From assembly GCA_949316235.1 (NCBI GenBank), contig OX438744.1, forward strand, positions 3,410,001-3,474,000: a stretch of 64,000 nucleotides of DNA, given 5' to 3'. Shown one piece after another: positions 32,540 to 43,822 of the stretch; positions within the stretch are counted from its first letter, which is position 1; each line of letters begins with the position of its first letter. Both the position numbers and the translations under genes were made by a program. The notes beneath the pieces are model-generated. The model was not told where the DNA came from and ran no database searches. It saw nothing but the letters and a program-made list of their open reading frames with translations. The stretch is from Oegoconia quadripuncta (taxonomy: Eukaryota > Arthropoda > Insecta > Lepidoptera > Autostichidae).

Positions 32540-32812
32540 TTACAAGCTTTCCGCCCGTGGCTTTGCTTGCTTGGAATTTTGTTTATCCCGCTGGAACTAC
32601 TCACTTTATCGGGATAAAAAATATCATATGTCTTAATGCAACTACTCATTTCATCCCGATTAAAAATATCCTATGTCTTATTCCAGGATATATTCAGCGG
32701 TATGCCAAATTTCATCCAAATCCGTTCATCCGTTTCGCCGTGATTGGGCAGTAAATAAACAAACAAAACATCCAAACTTTCGCATTTACAATATTAGATT
32801 AGTTAGATATCG
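32540..32812 (+). repeat. Repeat I copy (degenerate interspersed repeat)
   Basis: Contains CGGGATAAAAAATATCATATG, TGCCAAATTTCATCCAAATC, CGTTCATCCGTTTCGCCGTG and ATTTACAATATTAGATTAG. Parts recur at 34060, 42300, 45290, 47430, 51880, 58940 and 59840. Confidence 0.7.
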
Positions 32813-33078
32813 TAGAAAAAATTACACAGTAAAATATTAGAGTCTCTTAATCGGCTTGGTAAACTCTTTTCCTTTTATAGTATTAATATTGCTCGAGCAA
32901 TAAGTTGTTACTACATCTGTACTCCTCTTTTACTGTTACTACATCTGTAACACAAACAACCTCCAGACATATAGACACACATTCGCAAAAATTAATTTTA
33001 AAATAAAATAAGTATATGATTGTGTGTTGGTTTGAAATTTATTTAAAGACAAATTTTGAATGTCTACCGGAACCTTAT

Positions 33079-33347
33079 TACCGCCTCCGTGGCTCAATGT
33101 ACGATTAGGAGGTCGCGGGTTCGATCCCCAGCGGAGTACATGGCTAGCTACCACCATCTTATCTAAATCTGCCGCCAAGCAGCTATGTTAATAGCATTGT
33201 TGTGTTCCTGTTGTCAGAGATAAATAGCCAGTCCCCCAAATGTCTTGGGGTTTCCGGGCCAGTACGCTTCCCCCTTCGGCCTCATCTTCATTTAACATCA
33301 GGTGTGATTGAGGTCAAGTACCAACACGTTGTGCATTAAAAAAAAAT
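33079..33347 (+). mobile_element. SINE A with internal deletions
   Basis: Head and box B (GCGGGTTCGATCCCC) present. Deletions follow CTCAATGT and TACATG, where the GGTTGGTGGTAGGGC block is lost. Confidence 0.88.
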
Positions 33348-33838
33348 ATGAAAGCGTATATTGTTCCTTGAATGACTTAGTGACTTTGTGTAAGCGATTG
33401 CTATGAACAGCATGATAATTTTCTCTTAAATAATCTTAACGTAGATTCAAAATATCATAAAAAGTAAACTGATCCAAATAGTATAAAAGATAATAAAGAA
33501 ACTTGTTAGAGTGAATACGACAATCTGCAAAAATAAAACCTTATCGTGTCGGCTCGCAACTCGCAAGCGGCGTCACAACGCCTAATAAAGTCTTTTTGGT
33601 GGAATGACTCTCCTTTTCATTCTATTTCTTATTTCCGTCGGGCGTCATTTCGAAGGTTTATTTTGTCTGCTTCCGCTCACTGAGATGCGATTTGGAGACT
33701 TAAATTTAAATAGGTCGCCGAAAAGTTGAATGAGTTGTGGAGGTATTTTTAACTGAATTTGTGGATCAATAAATCTAGCGACTGTAGGTGGGTCAAGTGT
33801 TGTCTTTGGATTGTCTCTGTAGAGCTGGTTCTATTCTA
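33348..33838. other. Unassigned sequence
   Basis: No supported gene or repeat. Confidence 0.45.
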
Positions 33839-34002
33839 ATAAATATTTCAGACACTTGCACCGGCCATCCCAAACTAAGCAAAGCTTGTGCTATGGATAC
33901 TAAATAACGGATCACACAAACATTTACCCCTCGCGGAATTCGAACCCGCAACCGTTGGTTTCGCTGACAGGGTCACTATCCACTACACCAATCGGTCGTC
34001 TG
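33839..34002 (-). mobile_element. SINE B copy, internally deleted
   Basis: Tail AAATATTTCAGACACTTGCA to head CACCAATCGGTCGTC, with the central body missing after AAATAACGGAT. Confidence 0.82.
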
Positions 34003-34054
34003 TATGTAAAGATTATAGTCTTCTAGTTGTCAGCCCCGTGGCTTCACCTGTGTG

Positions 34055-34136
34055 GAATAACTGTATGGCAGATATGTTTAATTTATTTATCCCTCGGGAA
34101 CTGCTCACTTTAGCGGAATAAAACATATCCAATGTC
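34055..34136 (+). repeat. Repeat I fragment
   Basis: TTTATCCCTCGGGAACTGCT, CACTTTAGCGGAATAAAACA. Resembles the left part of the copy at 32540. Confidence 0.5.
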
Positions 34137-34139
34137 CAT

Positions 34140-34239
34140 ACGCATTCATCACACAAACATTTACCCCTCGCGGGATTTGAACCCGCAACCGTTGGTTTCG
34201 CTGACAGGGTCGCTATCCACTACACCTATCTGTCGTCAT
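34140..34239 (-). mobile_element. SINE B head fragment
   Basis: CGCATTCATCACACAAACAT through GGGATTTGAACCCGCAACCG to CTATCTGTCGTC. Only the head and the first part of the body remain. Confidence 0.8.
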
Positions 34240-34349
34240 GAATCTTAAGGGTGCGATTATTAATTTTAAACCATGTAGCGGATTAGGGCCTTTTGGGATT
34301 TTTACGCAAGTGCTTTCGAGGGTGACGTTAAACATGATTGTTTTCAATT

Positions 34350-34562
34350 TTTTTTATCCACAACGGGTTAGTACTTGACCTCAATCACACCTGATGTGAA
34401 GATGAGACTGAAGGTGGTAGCGTACTGACCCGGAAACCCCATCTTATTCTATTAACATTGCTGTTTGGCGGCAGATTTAGATAAGATGGTGATACCAGGC
34501 GGACATTTCATATGTCCTACCACCAACCAAACCGAGTACTAAATATGTACCCCGCTGGTGGT
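34350..34562 (-). mobile_element. SINE A copy, deleted and truncated
   Basis: CACAACGGGTTAGTACTTGA through TCACACCTGATGTGAAGATG to TAAATATGTACCCCGCTGGTG. Several internal deletions, and the head is cut at box B. Confidence 0.8.
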
Positions 34563-34589
34563 TAATTGAAGGCAATCTTTAAGTCAAGT

Positions 34590-34705
34590 CTTTGGTCGCG
34601 AGTTTACCACACATCCATTACTCCCTCGCCCTTATGCCCTGTCTCAGTGAGAGGAGGCCGTGCCCTAATAGAGGGAACGTATAAAGGTGATGATGATAAC
34701 GTTAT
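34590..34705 (+). repeat. LINE 3' end with GATGAT tail
   Basis: GTCTCAGTGAGAGGAGGCCG, ACGTATAAAGGTGATGATGA. This layout is typical of RTE-like LINE 3' ends in moths and butterflies. Confidence 0.55.
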
Positions 34706-34796
34706 GCTTACTTTAAGAAGGTGAACCAGGTTTAATGACGTTATCATTTCATTTCTTATCAATTCTCATTCTTCGCCACAACCTAATGCTTACAAA

Positions 34797-34885
34797 ATGG
34801 AGATCGCGGGCTCAATTCCCAGGGTACAAGTTTAGTATTCGATTTGGTTGGTGGTAGGGCATTATACGTCTGCCGTCAAGTTAAA
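34797..34885 (+). mobile_element. SINE A fragment
   Basis: GGAGATCGCGGGCTCAATTC, CAGGGTACAAGTTTAGTATT, GGTTGGTGGTAGGGCATT. Confidence 0.7.
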
Positions 34886-35113
34886 GGTTTAACTTACGAG
34901 TACTCGGTTACGAAAGCGATTGGGTAGACGCATTTCGTCGGGAATGGCAACGGGGTTTTTAAATATTTAAAATGTGACTATTCGATGGCGACAGTTCTAT
35001 AAATAAGTGCTATACGGCGCTAGCGTATTTTTAATCGCGCTATAGTAGCTTTCAATTTCCTTTTGCTAAGTTTTCTTTCGACATTCACACGAACGAAGTC
35101 GCGGTCTGACAGT

Positions 35114-35354
35114 CTTTTTTTTTATGCCCCACGGGTTCGTATTTGACCTCAATGACACCTGATGTTAGGTGAAGATGAGGTAGAAGGTGGAAGCGTACTG
35201 ACCCGGAAACCCCAACACATTTGGGGGACTGGCTATCTTGTCTCTTACAACCGGAACACAACAATACTATTAACATTGCTGCTTGGCGACAGATTTAGAT
35301 AAGATGGCGGTAGCTAGTCAGGCGGACAGTTAAAATGTCCTACCACCAACCAAA
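35114..35354 (-). mobile_element. SINE A copy lacking the tRNA head
   Basis: TTTATGCCCCACGGGTTCGT through CCCAACACATTTGGGGGACT to TACCACCAACCAAA. The sense start is at the same place as in the copies at 28012 and 39880. Confidence 0.88.
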
Positions 35355-35839
35355 GTCTGCCCATAAAGTTGACGTACAGTCATGACGAAATTAGAAGGGT
35401 TGATTACGGAACCCCAGAAAGCCCAAATGGAACGGAAATAAGGTCTTTTATTACGTCGGAAACCGAATGGCTCCTTACAGGATAAATAAAACAACAATTA
35501 CAATACTATCTCAGAGTTCATTCTTTTTAAACAGGGGCCCGTTTAGCGCATCAATAACGACCTTTGTGCATCCCTTCCCCTCTACCGACCGTCCCCACCC
35601 CCTCATTCATCCACTAACGAAGATTAATGCCAACCGTTTCTGTTATCTCGCGATATGATTCATCTTGGGAAATAGATCTGAGTCGAGCCTGATAGTATGA
35701 GACTTATTGGATAAATTAACAAGTAAATAAGTAAGCTTATCATCTGTTACACTCAATATTTGAAGTTATGGGCTATTTTACTATGATATAAAACTCCCTT
35801 CGAAAAGTTATGGATGTATATGGATTTACGGTATTGTAT
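35355..35839. other. Unassigned sequence
   Basis: A 63-codon frame at 35467-35658 lacks motifs. Confidence 0.45.
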
Positions 35840-36012
35840 GTGTTCAGACTTCGTACGGATGTATCTTAGTAATGTGTGGTCTGATTTGAGTATGGTTTCT
35901 TCCATATTAAAGATTGAATAAGGGGACAGGTTATTAGCTATGTTTAATGAAAATCGGTTAAGCCGTGTCGAAGATATTTAGCTTTTAACACAGTTTTTGG
36001 TGTATTTGGATG
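35840..36012 (-). repeat. Repeat G copy, reversed
   Basis: TGTTCAGACTTCGTACGGAT, GAAAATCGGTTAAGCCGTGT, GAAGATATTTAGCTTTTAAC. Same order as the reverse of the copies at 8445 and 17066. Confidence 0.65.
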
Positions 36013-37542
36013 GTATTTTTATTTTTTATTTTCAAGGTTTACCCACAATTGTTTACACCAAGACATGTTAACACATTAAGTAAACTGATACCGTTAATTG
36101 TAACAATCACTTATAGGTAAACACCACATGCATATATATATTTATAACAACTAATTAATGACTAATTCTAAGATTCTAGTGTGTTAGAGAATCAGTCTTA
36201 CTGAGGTTTTCTATTTTTTTTATATCTAGTTAGTAATGTAGGTAGTTGTAAGAAAAGGTGTCAAGCATCTTAAAGTGGTTCGTTTCTGTGTTCGAGCGTA
36301 ATCCAAATGTTTGTTTTAGAATTTTTTTCTACTTTTTTAATTCTTAAATGTCATTTAAAGGTCAGAGTTTCGAGCGCAGATTCCAGTACGAGTCGTAACG
36401 GGAATTGTGAAAATTCTTAACAATTCATAATGTGTATATGTTACCGGCAAAGTGTGTAATTCAGTAATTGTATAGAATGCCTAATACTAAGTTCATCTAG
36501 GCAATTTATAAAATATCATTTATTCCACACTTTACCTAGGCATTCTGCCGAATGCACTGCTGGGAAAGTTATATTGAATTGTAACAAAAAAAAAAGACTT
36601 AACAATCGTCTGATTTTTCTGACATCACTTGTCACGAAGTGTCTCTTCACAGATCTATAGTATAGAATATCGGATTATACAGATTGCAGATAACATTAAA
36701 GAAAACCAGGTTTTTATCATCGTTTTAAATTACATAAACAATAGGTGAAATATCAAGTCAAAATACCATTGTATGTAGGATGTAATTAGGAAACCATTTC
36801 ATTTTAATGGTTTTTTAGGCACAACGTTTTAACACTTGACCTCAAACAATAAATCAGGTATGTGTTTTTATCCTATAAACCTTGAAAAAGCTAAAACAAT
36901 GAGTTCTTCTCATTTAAGAGAAGATTATTCGATAGACACTCTAGTATTACTGACACTGTCGAATTTTATCCCAATCGGTACAGCCATGAAGAAAAAGTAA
37001 CAAACAAACCCACTTTCTGATTTATAATTTAGCCGACGATAGTTCAGCACATTAAAATAAAATAATATCACCGGGAATTATAGTGCTCGTCTGTTTAATG
37101 AATGAAATTCAAAGATGGCGCATGTAAAAGGCTGCACCTTCCAGAGGAAGGCACAAAGCGGCCTTGTAACCTAAATACTCATATATCGCCGACATGCCTC
37201 CGCTTTTAAACGTACATCGAAGTAAAATGGGTTTGCATGTCAGTAACATTACAGTAAATTTCCCAGCACTTTAAAATACATTATATAATATGTTCGACAT
37301 TAGACAGCTATTTAATATTAGTTTTGTTCATTTGTATGTAAAAATTTTATTGTGAAATACGTATATTATAATACAAACAGTATAATTGGAATGCATAAGA
37401 TGGTACAAAGCCGGACTTATCCTATTGAGCGGTTTCTTCCAGTCGACCTAGGCAGTCGAAAGGACATGTTTACAGATGGCAGTAGACGTTTAGCATGATA
37501 AACTTACACATACAATGTTGTTTTATACAAGGTTATATTATT
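36013..37542. other. Unassigned AT-rich sequence
   Basis: Contains a short inverted pair (AGAATGCCTA at 36474 and TAGGCATTCT at about 36536), probably an old repeat. No supported gene in 1.5 kb. Confidence 0.45.
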
Positions 37543-38012
37543 AGGTCCTTACATAGGTAAGGACAACAATTGGCGTTTTGTATGAAAAATTTCATTTTTT
37601 TTTTATATGAGAGAGCGGCAAACGAGCTTGCGGGTCATTAAGACTGTTTTCTCCATACAAACATTTTTGATATTTTTTTGGGAACGGCAAATCCAAATTT
37701 AGCTAAACTTTGTGTGTATTATCGGATAACATTAAGTTAAGTATAGGCAGCGTTAATTTTTAAAAGTAACTGCTCTATAAAAGTTTCAGCGAATCTAAGA
37801 AATGATTATGGGAAGCACATGAAAAGAGCTCTGTTAATTTTTTTTTTATTATGTGATTTAGCCCAGAAATTAAAAAATATTTCAGGTGAAACCTTGAAAT
37901 AATATTCCATTTTCCAAATTAATAACAAATTTGGATATAGCTTTTAAAATCGCAGGAATTGGTACATATGATTAACGAAGAAAAAAAACTCCAATTTCAT
38001 AGGTAAAGTCCC
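37543..38012 (-). mobile_element. MITE N copy 4 with an inserted LINE-tail fragment
   Basis: Ends GGTCCTTACATAGGTAAGGA and CCAATTTCATAGGTAAAG. At about 37595-37640 an extra T run, ATATGAGAGAGCGGCAAACG and AGCTTGCGGGTC, is the reversed 3' tail of the LINE family seen at 40640 and 52080. Confidence 0.82.
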
Positions 38013-38154
38013 AATATTTTCTATACCAAAATCGATACATCCCAATTAGATCATATATCTCGTAATCTGTCTAGAAAAATTTAAATAAAGTATTGTTGCT
38101 AATTCAGGTACTGTTATGTTTCCGCTTGTAGGGTCTTTATCATTCCCAATTTTT

Positions 38155-38343
38155 TTTATCATTGCACATCCACACAGCGCCGTCTAGGTCCACACTAAGC
38201 AACTAGGCTTGAGTTATGGATACCAGATGGTTGATAAACTACACAAATACATTTTTTTTATATAAATAAATTAAAGGAAAACATTCATAACTCGGGAACA
38301 CATGTCTGTATTTATCATACAAATATATGCCTATAGTGGGATT
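38155..38343 (-). mobile_element. SINE C copy, head missing
   Basis: CACACAGCGCCGTCTAGGTC to GTGGGATTCGA, where it is joined directly to an opposing copy. Confidence 0.8.
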
Positions 38344-38580
38344 CGAAAAGGTCGCGGGTTCGAATCCCGCTTGGTGCATGTGTTTGTATGATGAATACGG
38401 ACATGTGTACCCGAATTATGGATGTGTTCATTTATATATGTATTTATTAAAATGAAAACAATGTACCTATTTGTGTATATAGTATGTATATCAACCATTT
38501 GGTATCCATAATGCAAACCTAGTTGCTTAGTGTGGAACTAGATGGCGTTGTGTCTATGTGCAAAGGTATTTATTTATTAT
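38344..38580 (+). mobile_element. SINE C copy
   Basis: Begins AAAAGGTCGCGGGTTCGAAT, so box B is intact but the A-box region is missing. Runs through GGACATGTGTACCCGAATTA to TAGATGGCGTTGTG and an ATTT tail. Fused head-to-head with the minus copy. Confidence 0.8.
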
Positions 38581-39090
38581 TATTTATTTGTTCATACTGT
38601 ACACTGAAGAAATATATACTACGTGTGACGCAAATCGCGTTAGTTGCGTGAAACTCGACAACAATACCATTGACAAGTCAAGATATTTACATGACGTTTA
38701 CAACACATACCTACCTAGTTCATCCAGGGATGAATCACGTGTTGTCAGGATGGAACTTGTAGTCAGGGCCGGATATAGAAAGTCAGGCCAGTGGCATAAT
38801 GAACGAGCGGGCGCGGGAAAATCTGCTGTGTTACTAATCATCGAACATAGCCCAGCCGGCTTTTATTATATTTGACATGTTGACATTGTCTTTAATGCCT
38901 TTCGCCATTAAATATCTTTTGGGATATGTAGTCGATCAAATTCTTTGCAAATGCGTTCACGAGATTCCACTCGTACTAAATAATATTAGAAAGCTTGGCT
39001 TAAGGTATTCACGTCCATCTTGCGCTTGAGTTTCATTGTTATTTTATGATGCGTTACACAATCTCGTTTAGTAAAGAATGATATAGTTGA
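38581..39090. other. Unassigned sequence
   Basis: A 105-codon frame (38558-38875) has no domain I recognise. It may cover an old repeat. Confidence 0.4.
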
Positions 39091-39388
39091 TGTTTAGAAT
39101 ATATTTAAATGTGCCTTTTCTGTCGCACTTTATTCCTCTCTCTTCCTTGCATTCGGTCGTTCAACACGCGAGCCCAGCCTCCACATTTTTCTATACATAA
39201 AAATAACACAGAAACACCTATCATTTACCAGTGTAATTAAAGCATCAACCTTACAAGAAAGCATCGGTGAGGTGTGAAGCCCTAAACTACGCTTCAATTC
39301 TTACATACGAAACATGGTCCTTCGAGCCGGATGCAAGTGAGAGGAATAGAGTGCGACAGAGAAGGCACATTTAGATATATACTAAACA
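39091..39388. mobile_element. Fold-back MITE Q
   Basis: About 60-base inverted arms: TGTTTAGAATATATTTAAAT and GTGCCTTTTCTGTCGCACTT at left, with GAGTGCGACAGAGAAGGCAC and ATTTAGATATATACTAAACA at right. The interior has CCTTCGAGCCGGAT, also found at 60354-60367. Confidence 0.75.
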
Positions 39389-39879
39389 GTGTAAGACGAA
39401 GCACGCGATCTCAGTAAATGTCTATTCTCAGTAGATATGAAGATCCCAATATTGTAAGATTCGAGGAAAACCGATGCTAACAGAAACGCGAATATAATAT
39501 TGTTGCGTCAGTTCAACTCATGGAGCGATATATTACTATTACCGACCCGATACTCGATATCCTGTTCCGTGTTCTATATATTAGCAGTCTGCATTTTAAA
39601 AGATCAAGCGAAATGTTTAGTGCAAATTGTCTATAAGAACAAACGGGTGGAAACCTTCCTCTACATTGATCTGAAAATGAGTGACAATTCACACTGTAGC
39701 TAGATGAGTGGCAGTGGAGCAATATCATTCTAACGCACGCTCATCGAACTGTATTCTTTCAATACCCATAGGTCAGGATGTCACCCATAGATCAAGGCCA
39801 GGATGTGTGCAGGGATGCCAGGTGTCCTACGAAAATGTAACTAAAAAGCTAGGGCTATATGATTAACCTTTTTGTTAGT
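39389..39879. other. Unassigned sequence
   Basis: Frames of 67 and 71 codons on opposite strands (39500-39730) show no motif. Confidence 0.4.
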
Positions 39880-40128
39880 GATTTTGGTTGGTGATAGGGC
39901 ATTTTAAATGTCCGCCTGGCTAGCTACTACCATCTAAATCTGCCGCCAAGCAGCAATGTTAATAGCATTGTTGTGTTCCGGTTGTCAGAGATAAGATGGC
40001 TATAATTATAATAAGAGATAAAAGTGTTGGGGTATCCGGGTCAGTACGCTTCCATCTTCGACCTCATCTACACTTAACATCAGTAGTGATTGGGGTCAAG
40101 TATCAACCGGTTGTACATAAAAAAAAAC
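39880..40128 (+). mobile_element. SINE A copy lacking the tRNA head
   Basis: Starts TTTGGTTGGTGATAGGGC and continues to GTACATAAAAAAAAACC. The head and box B are absent. Confidence 0.87.
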
Positions 40129-40309
40129 CTAAAACTTAGAAATAGAATTGGATATAAACAGCCTTAACTAAGAATTATAATTATTAATAGTGCTATAATT
40201 AACTTTTGAGTCCAAGTTGTATTGTCATCCAAGTAATCAGTTATTATATAGTAACCTCTGCATTCAGCCTCTGATTCACGATAATTTTGAATTTATTTAA
40301 AGGCCTAGG

Positions 40310-40450
40310 ATGTTAGTAGGAGGTCCACTCACAAGTTGGAGAAGGATGCAAGCCGCTTCCAACTGGTCGCTCTGGAAATGTCTGGAGAAAGCCTATGATC
40401 AGTAGCGGAGGTTCTATGACTGATATGCTGATGATGATTATGAATCTAGA
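40310..40450 (+). pseudogene. LINE C-terminal scrap
   Basis: GGPLTSWRRMQAASNWSLWK and CLEKAYDQ, then stops and a GATGATGATTATGA tail. The TSWRRMQ..W......EKAY pattern is typical of insect LINE ends. Short and degraded. Confidence 0.5.
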
Positions 40451-40599
40451 ATAAATAACCAACGCAAGCCACTTCGTTAAGTGCGATTGTCTATGGAAGA
40501 CCTATTTGAATACCTATACACATATTTGGATACATAAGTTTAAATGTATTGTCTTGCAATCGTTCACTGAGCTAATTTCGTAATATGTACTTAATTGTA

Positions 40600-40856
40600 A
40601 TCCGTGGATAACTGTAATTGGCTTTCTAGTTTGTACGGACGTGGAACGTGTGGAACGGACTTCCGGCAGCGGTATTCCCGAACGAGTAGGACATTGGAAC
40701 CTTCAAGAAACGAGCCTACACCTTCCTCAAAGGCCGGCAACGTATCTGTGACCCTTTTGGTGTTGCAGGTGTCCATGGGCGGCGGTGATTGCTTTCCATC
40801 AGGTGACACGCATGCTCGTTTGCCGCCCTCTCATATAAAAATAAAAAAATACCTTG
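40600..40856 (+). pseudogene. Non-LTR LINE 3' end, copy U1
   Basis: From 40648 the frame reads VWNGLPAAVFPNE, a stop, DIGTFKKRAYTFLKGRQRIC, DPFGVAGVHGRR and the stop at 40786-40788. WN.LP..VFP...D...FK is the usual C-terminal block of many insect non-LTR polyproteins. A 3' UTR follows, with TGCTTTCCATCAGGTGACAC and CTCATATAAAAA. Clade not assigned. Confidence 0.82.
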
Positions 40857-40969
40857 TTTGAAATATCATCTATGTTGTAAGCTGTTGTTATCCCTAAGAA
40901 AGTAAAAAATAAATAAAATAAAAGACATAAATGGCACTCACTCTAGTTAAAAGTACAAACAATCAACAA

Positions 40970-41045
40970 ACAAACAAAATATTCTTTATTGTACAACAAT
41001 AAGAAGCATAAAATATAAGAAAAACGGGATAGTACAAAAAAGAAA
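40970..41045 (-). repeat. LINE 3' tail fragment
   Basis: AAATATTCTTTATTGTACAA reversed is the TTGTACAATAAAGAATATTT terminus also seen at 57670. Confidence 0.55.
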
Positions 41046-41156
41046 AAGAAATGGAAGTACCTATGTACCTGTAAAATATATCCCTAACATTATGGATATT
41101 ATCGTTCCGTAACTATAGATTAATACTATAACTTGCGCTGGCATTACTTTTTAAAA

Positions 41157-41379
41157 TAAAAATAAATATTTCGGACAGTTTCAGCAATTATCGAGTCCCA
41201 TACTAAGCAAAGCTTGTACATAGGTACGGATAAACAAACATAAACATTTTTATAAATATCCATGACTCGGAAAAGAATGTTCGCATTCATCACACAAACC
41301 TTTACCCCTCGCGGGATTCGAATCCGCAACCGTTGATTTCGCTGACAGGGTCATTATCCACTACACCAATCGGTAGTCT
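41157..41379 (-). mobile_element. SINE B copy
   Basis: AATAAATATTTCGGACAGTT to ACACCAATCGGTAGTC, with box B ATTCGAATCCGCAACC. Confidence 0.85.
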
Positions 41380-41394
41380 GTGGGTCTGTCTGTG

Positions 41395-41500
41395 GAATTG
41401 TAGCGCCACAATAACTGAACCGATTTGGAAACGACTTGTTATTTTCCATTTGTTGATGAAAATCGGTTCAAGTTTCGAAGATACCTAACTTAAAGTTCCA
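41395..41500 (-). repeat. Repeat G fragment
   Basis: GATGAAAATCGGTTCAAGTT and TCGAAGATACCTAACTT. Confidence 0.45.
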
Positions 41501-42055
41501 CGAAGTACATGTATAAGGGAATATTTTTTATTAAATAAATTGTTTATAAAATAGGTACCTGTCTAGCAAAAGTCCATGAAAGTGTTCAACGGTTGGAAAA
41601 TTCAATAACGGACACGTGGGTTGGAAGCTTTCGCTGTGCCTCAATGGTTTGTGCTTATAAATAGGCCTTCAGGAATATTGCGCACTATAAAACTGTCCGT
41701 TATTAGTTATAATATAAGGGTTAAGGGAGAATTTCTCGACAAAATTTTACATTCAGAGTTTTACCTCCATAAATTTCTACTGGCATAGAAAAGTAGGATA
41801 ATGATCCGGCAGTTCGATGTCAAAATATATACTTCTATTGCAAGCTTTTTATTTAGATACTACTTTGGGAATCACAATTAAAAATAATATTCATGTCCAG
41901 CTTTCGCTCTAGCGGGGATTCGCCAGGGCGGATAAGTGGAATCTATAATTCTCGATCTCCCCTTTAATTTCATATTACTTTACAGTCATGGTATAAAAGT
42001 AAGAATATAAAACAATTATTATAATTTAACATTAAGAACTACTTACATAACCGAG
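41501..42055. other. Unassigned sequence
   Basis: No supported gene or repeat. Confidence 0.45.
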
Positions 42056-42059
42056 ATAA

Positions 42060-42240
42060 AACTTCAAACTTCAAGCATTTATTTCAACGTAAGATACATG
42101 ATATAATTTGTTCAATGTCAATTTGAAATAGGGCTTAAGCATTTTTCGGTCAGTCAGTATGTCCAAGCTACCACCGCTTCGGAAAGGGAAATCATCTGTG
42201 GGAAAAGAAGCGGCGCAAGAAACACACATGATCATTTTTC
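42060..42240 (-). repeat. LINE 3' end fragment
   Basis: TTTCAACGTAAGATACATGA reversed matches 60381-60401, beside retroposon E copy 2. It continues with ACCACCGCTTCGGAAAGGGA and GCGGCGCAAGAAACACA, a layout common in lepidopteran LINE 3' ends. Confidence 0.5.
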
Positions 42241-42659
42241 TTTTCTTTTTTTATATGTATATATAAAAGTATACAACTAATACATACAAAAAAGGATCCT
42301 ATATCCCATTCCAATTCATATTTTTCCTGTGTACCAAAATTGCATTCTACGGTGATTGAGCAATTAACTAAACATCAAAACTTTCGCATTTAACAATATA
42401 ATACAAATACATTGCGCCAAATTACAATAATTTTTGTTAATAATATTAGAAGTTGGATATAAGTGACTACAGTTTTGCGTATAAAGAATAATTATTTTTT
42501 CTTTTACATCAATATAAGACAATTTGTAGACGTAATCTGAGTACTTATAGATTTGATTATACAATTTTGCACTTCCATTTTTATCCACCAGCGTTTGATT
42601 ACAAGCACCAAGTGCCTCGACTTCAGTTTATTTTGATTCAGATGTCGCAAACGATAAAC

Positions 42660-42893
42660 GTTAAATGTCCGCCTGGCTAGCTACCACCATTCTCATCTAA
42701 ATCTGCCGCCAAACAGCAATGTTAATAGCATTGTTGTGTTCCGGTTGTCAAAGATAAGATAGCCAGTCCCCCAAATATGTTGGGGTTTCCGGGTCAGTAC
42801 GCTTTCACCTTCGACCTCATCTTCACTTAACATCAGGTGTGATTGATGTCAAGTACGAACTCGTCGTGCATGAATAAAAAAAAAGTTTAATTT
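42660..42893 (+). mobile_element. SINE A copy, 5' truncated
   Basis: Starts TTAAATGTCCGCCTGGCTAG and runs to TCGTGCATGAATAAAAAAAA. Confidence 0.87.
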
Positions 42894-43700
42894 TTCAACG
42901 GAGCCTGAAAATTCGTAGGAACATACAAACGAAAACGATTAGCTAATACGACTGCACCAGGGTTTCTTTATTCCAACAATGGAACCTCAGAAGCGAAATA
43001 GGTGGTTCAAAGATCAGAGTAAAAATCGTTTAGCTACATGTCACCACGTCCCCGTTGGAGTGTTTTGTTATTTTTCACGCGTCACTTAACCGTTCCGCGA
43101 TACCAGAGTGTCACAACGCAATTTTCATGTAACTCTGACGTATACGGCCTCCCAGTGACGTTATCTTGATTAATCGAATGCTTTTGTAATAATATGTGAC
43201 ACAATTAAACGTTACATTGGCCATTTTAGTGGAATGAATTTGATAATGGCTCTCGCTGTGAATAATGTCTGCCTTCTGAAACAATTTTATATTTAAATCA
43301 TGGACAATTTTAAATTATCCAATGAGTAGGAACGAGAACGTGCTGGCCTATTTATCTATTTTGAGAAATATAAATGTAATATTTCGGATAGTAGCGCAGC
43401 GTGGACTAATCTATACGTGGGCGAAGGCCTTTTTAGGCTTTTTGCTATTTCCAAATTAACCAAATTAAATATGATTTACACATATTGAAAATGTACGTAT
43501 GGTATACCTAATTAGGCTAAGTTTTTAATGAGAAATACATTTATCCTACCTTATGTTGTTTCAGCAAAATATAGGCATAATAATGAAATATATTTACGCG
43601 GAAAACATTGAGTCATATTTTTATATGACTTTGACTTTTGTTTTTACAAAAATCTGTTTTGTAACCTGTGTGATGTAATCTTTTACAAAAATAAAGACTT
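42894..43700. other. Unassigned sequence
   Basis: No supported gene or repeat. Confidence 0.45.
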
Positions 43701-43702
43701 TT

Positions 43703-43822
43703 TCTTTTTTTTATGCACAGCGGGTTGGTACTTGACCTCAATCACACCTGATGTTAAGTGAATATGAGGTCGAAGGTGGAAGCGTACTGACCCGGAAACC
43801 CCAACATATTTGGGGGACTGAC
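43703..43822 (-). mobile_element. SINE A 3' part
   Basis: TTTTATGCACAGCGGGTTGG to CAACATATTTGGGGGACTGA. Confidence 0.87.

Noticed and set aside
38750..38880. hAT-like end at CAGGGCCGGATATAGAAAG
   Set aside because: The start looks hAT-like, but I found no partner end or 8-bp duplication nearby.
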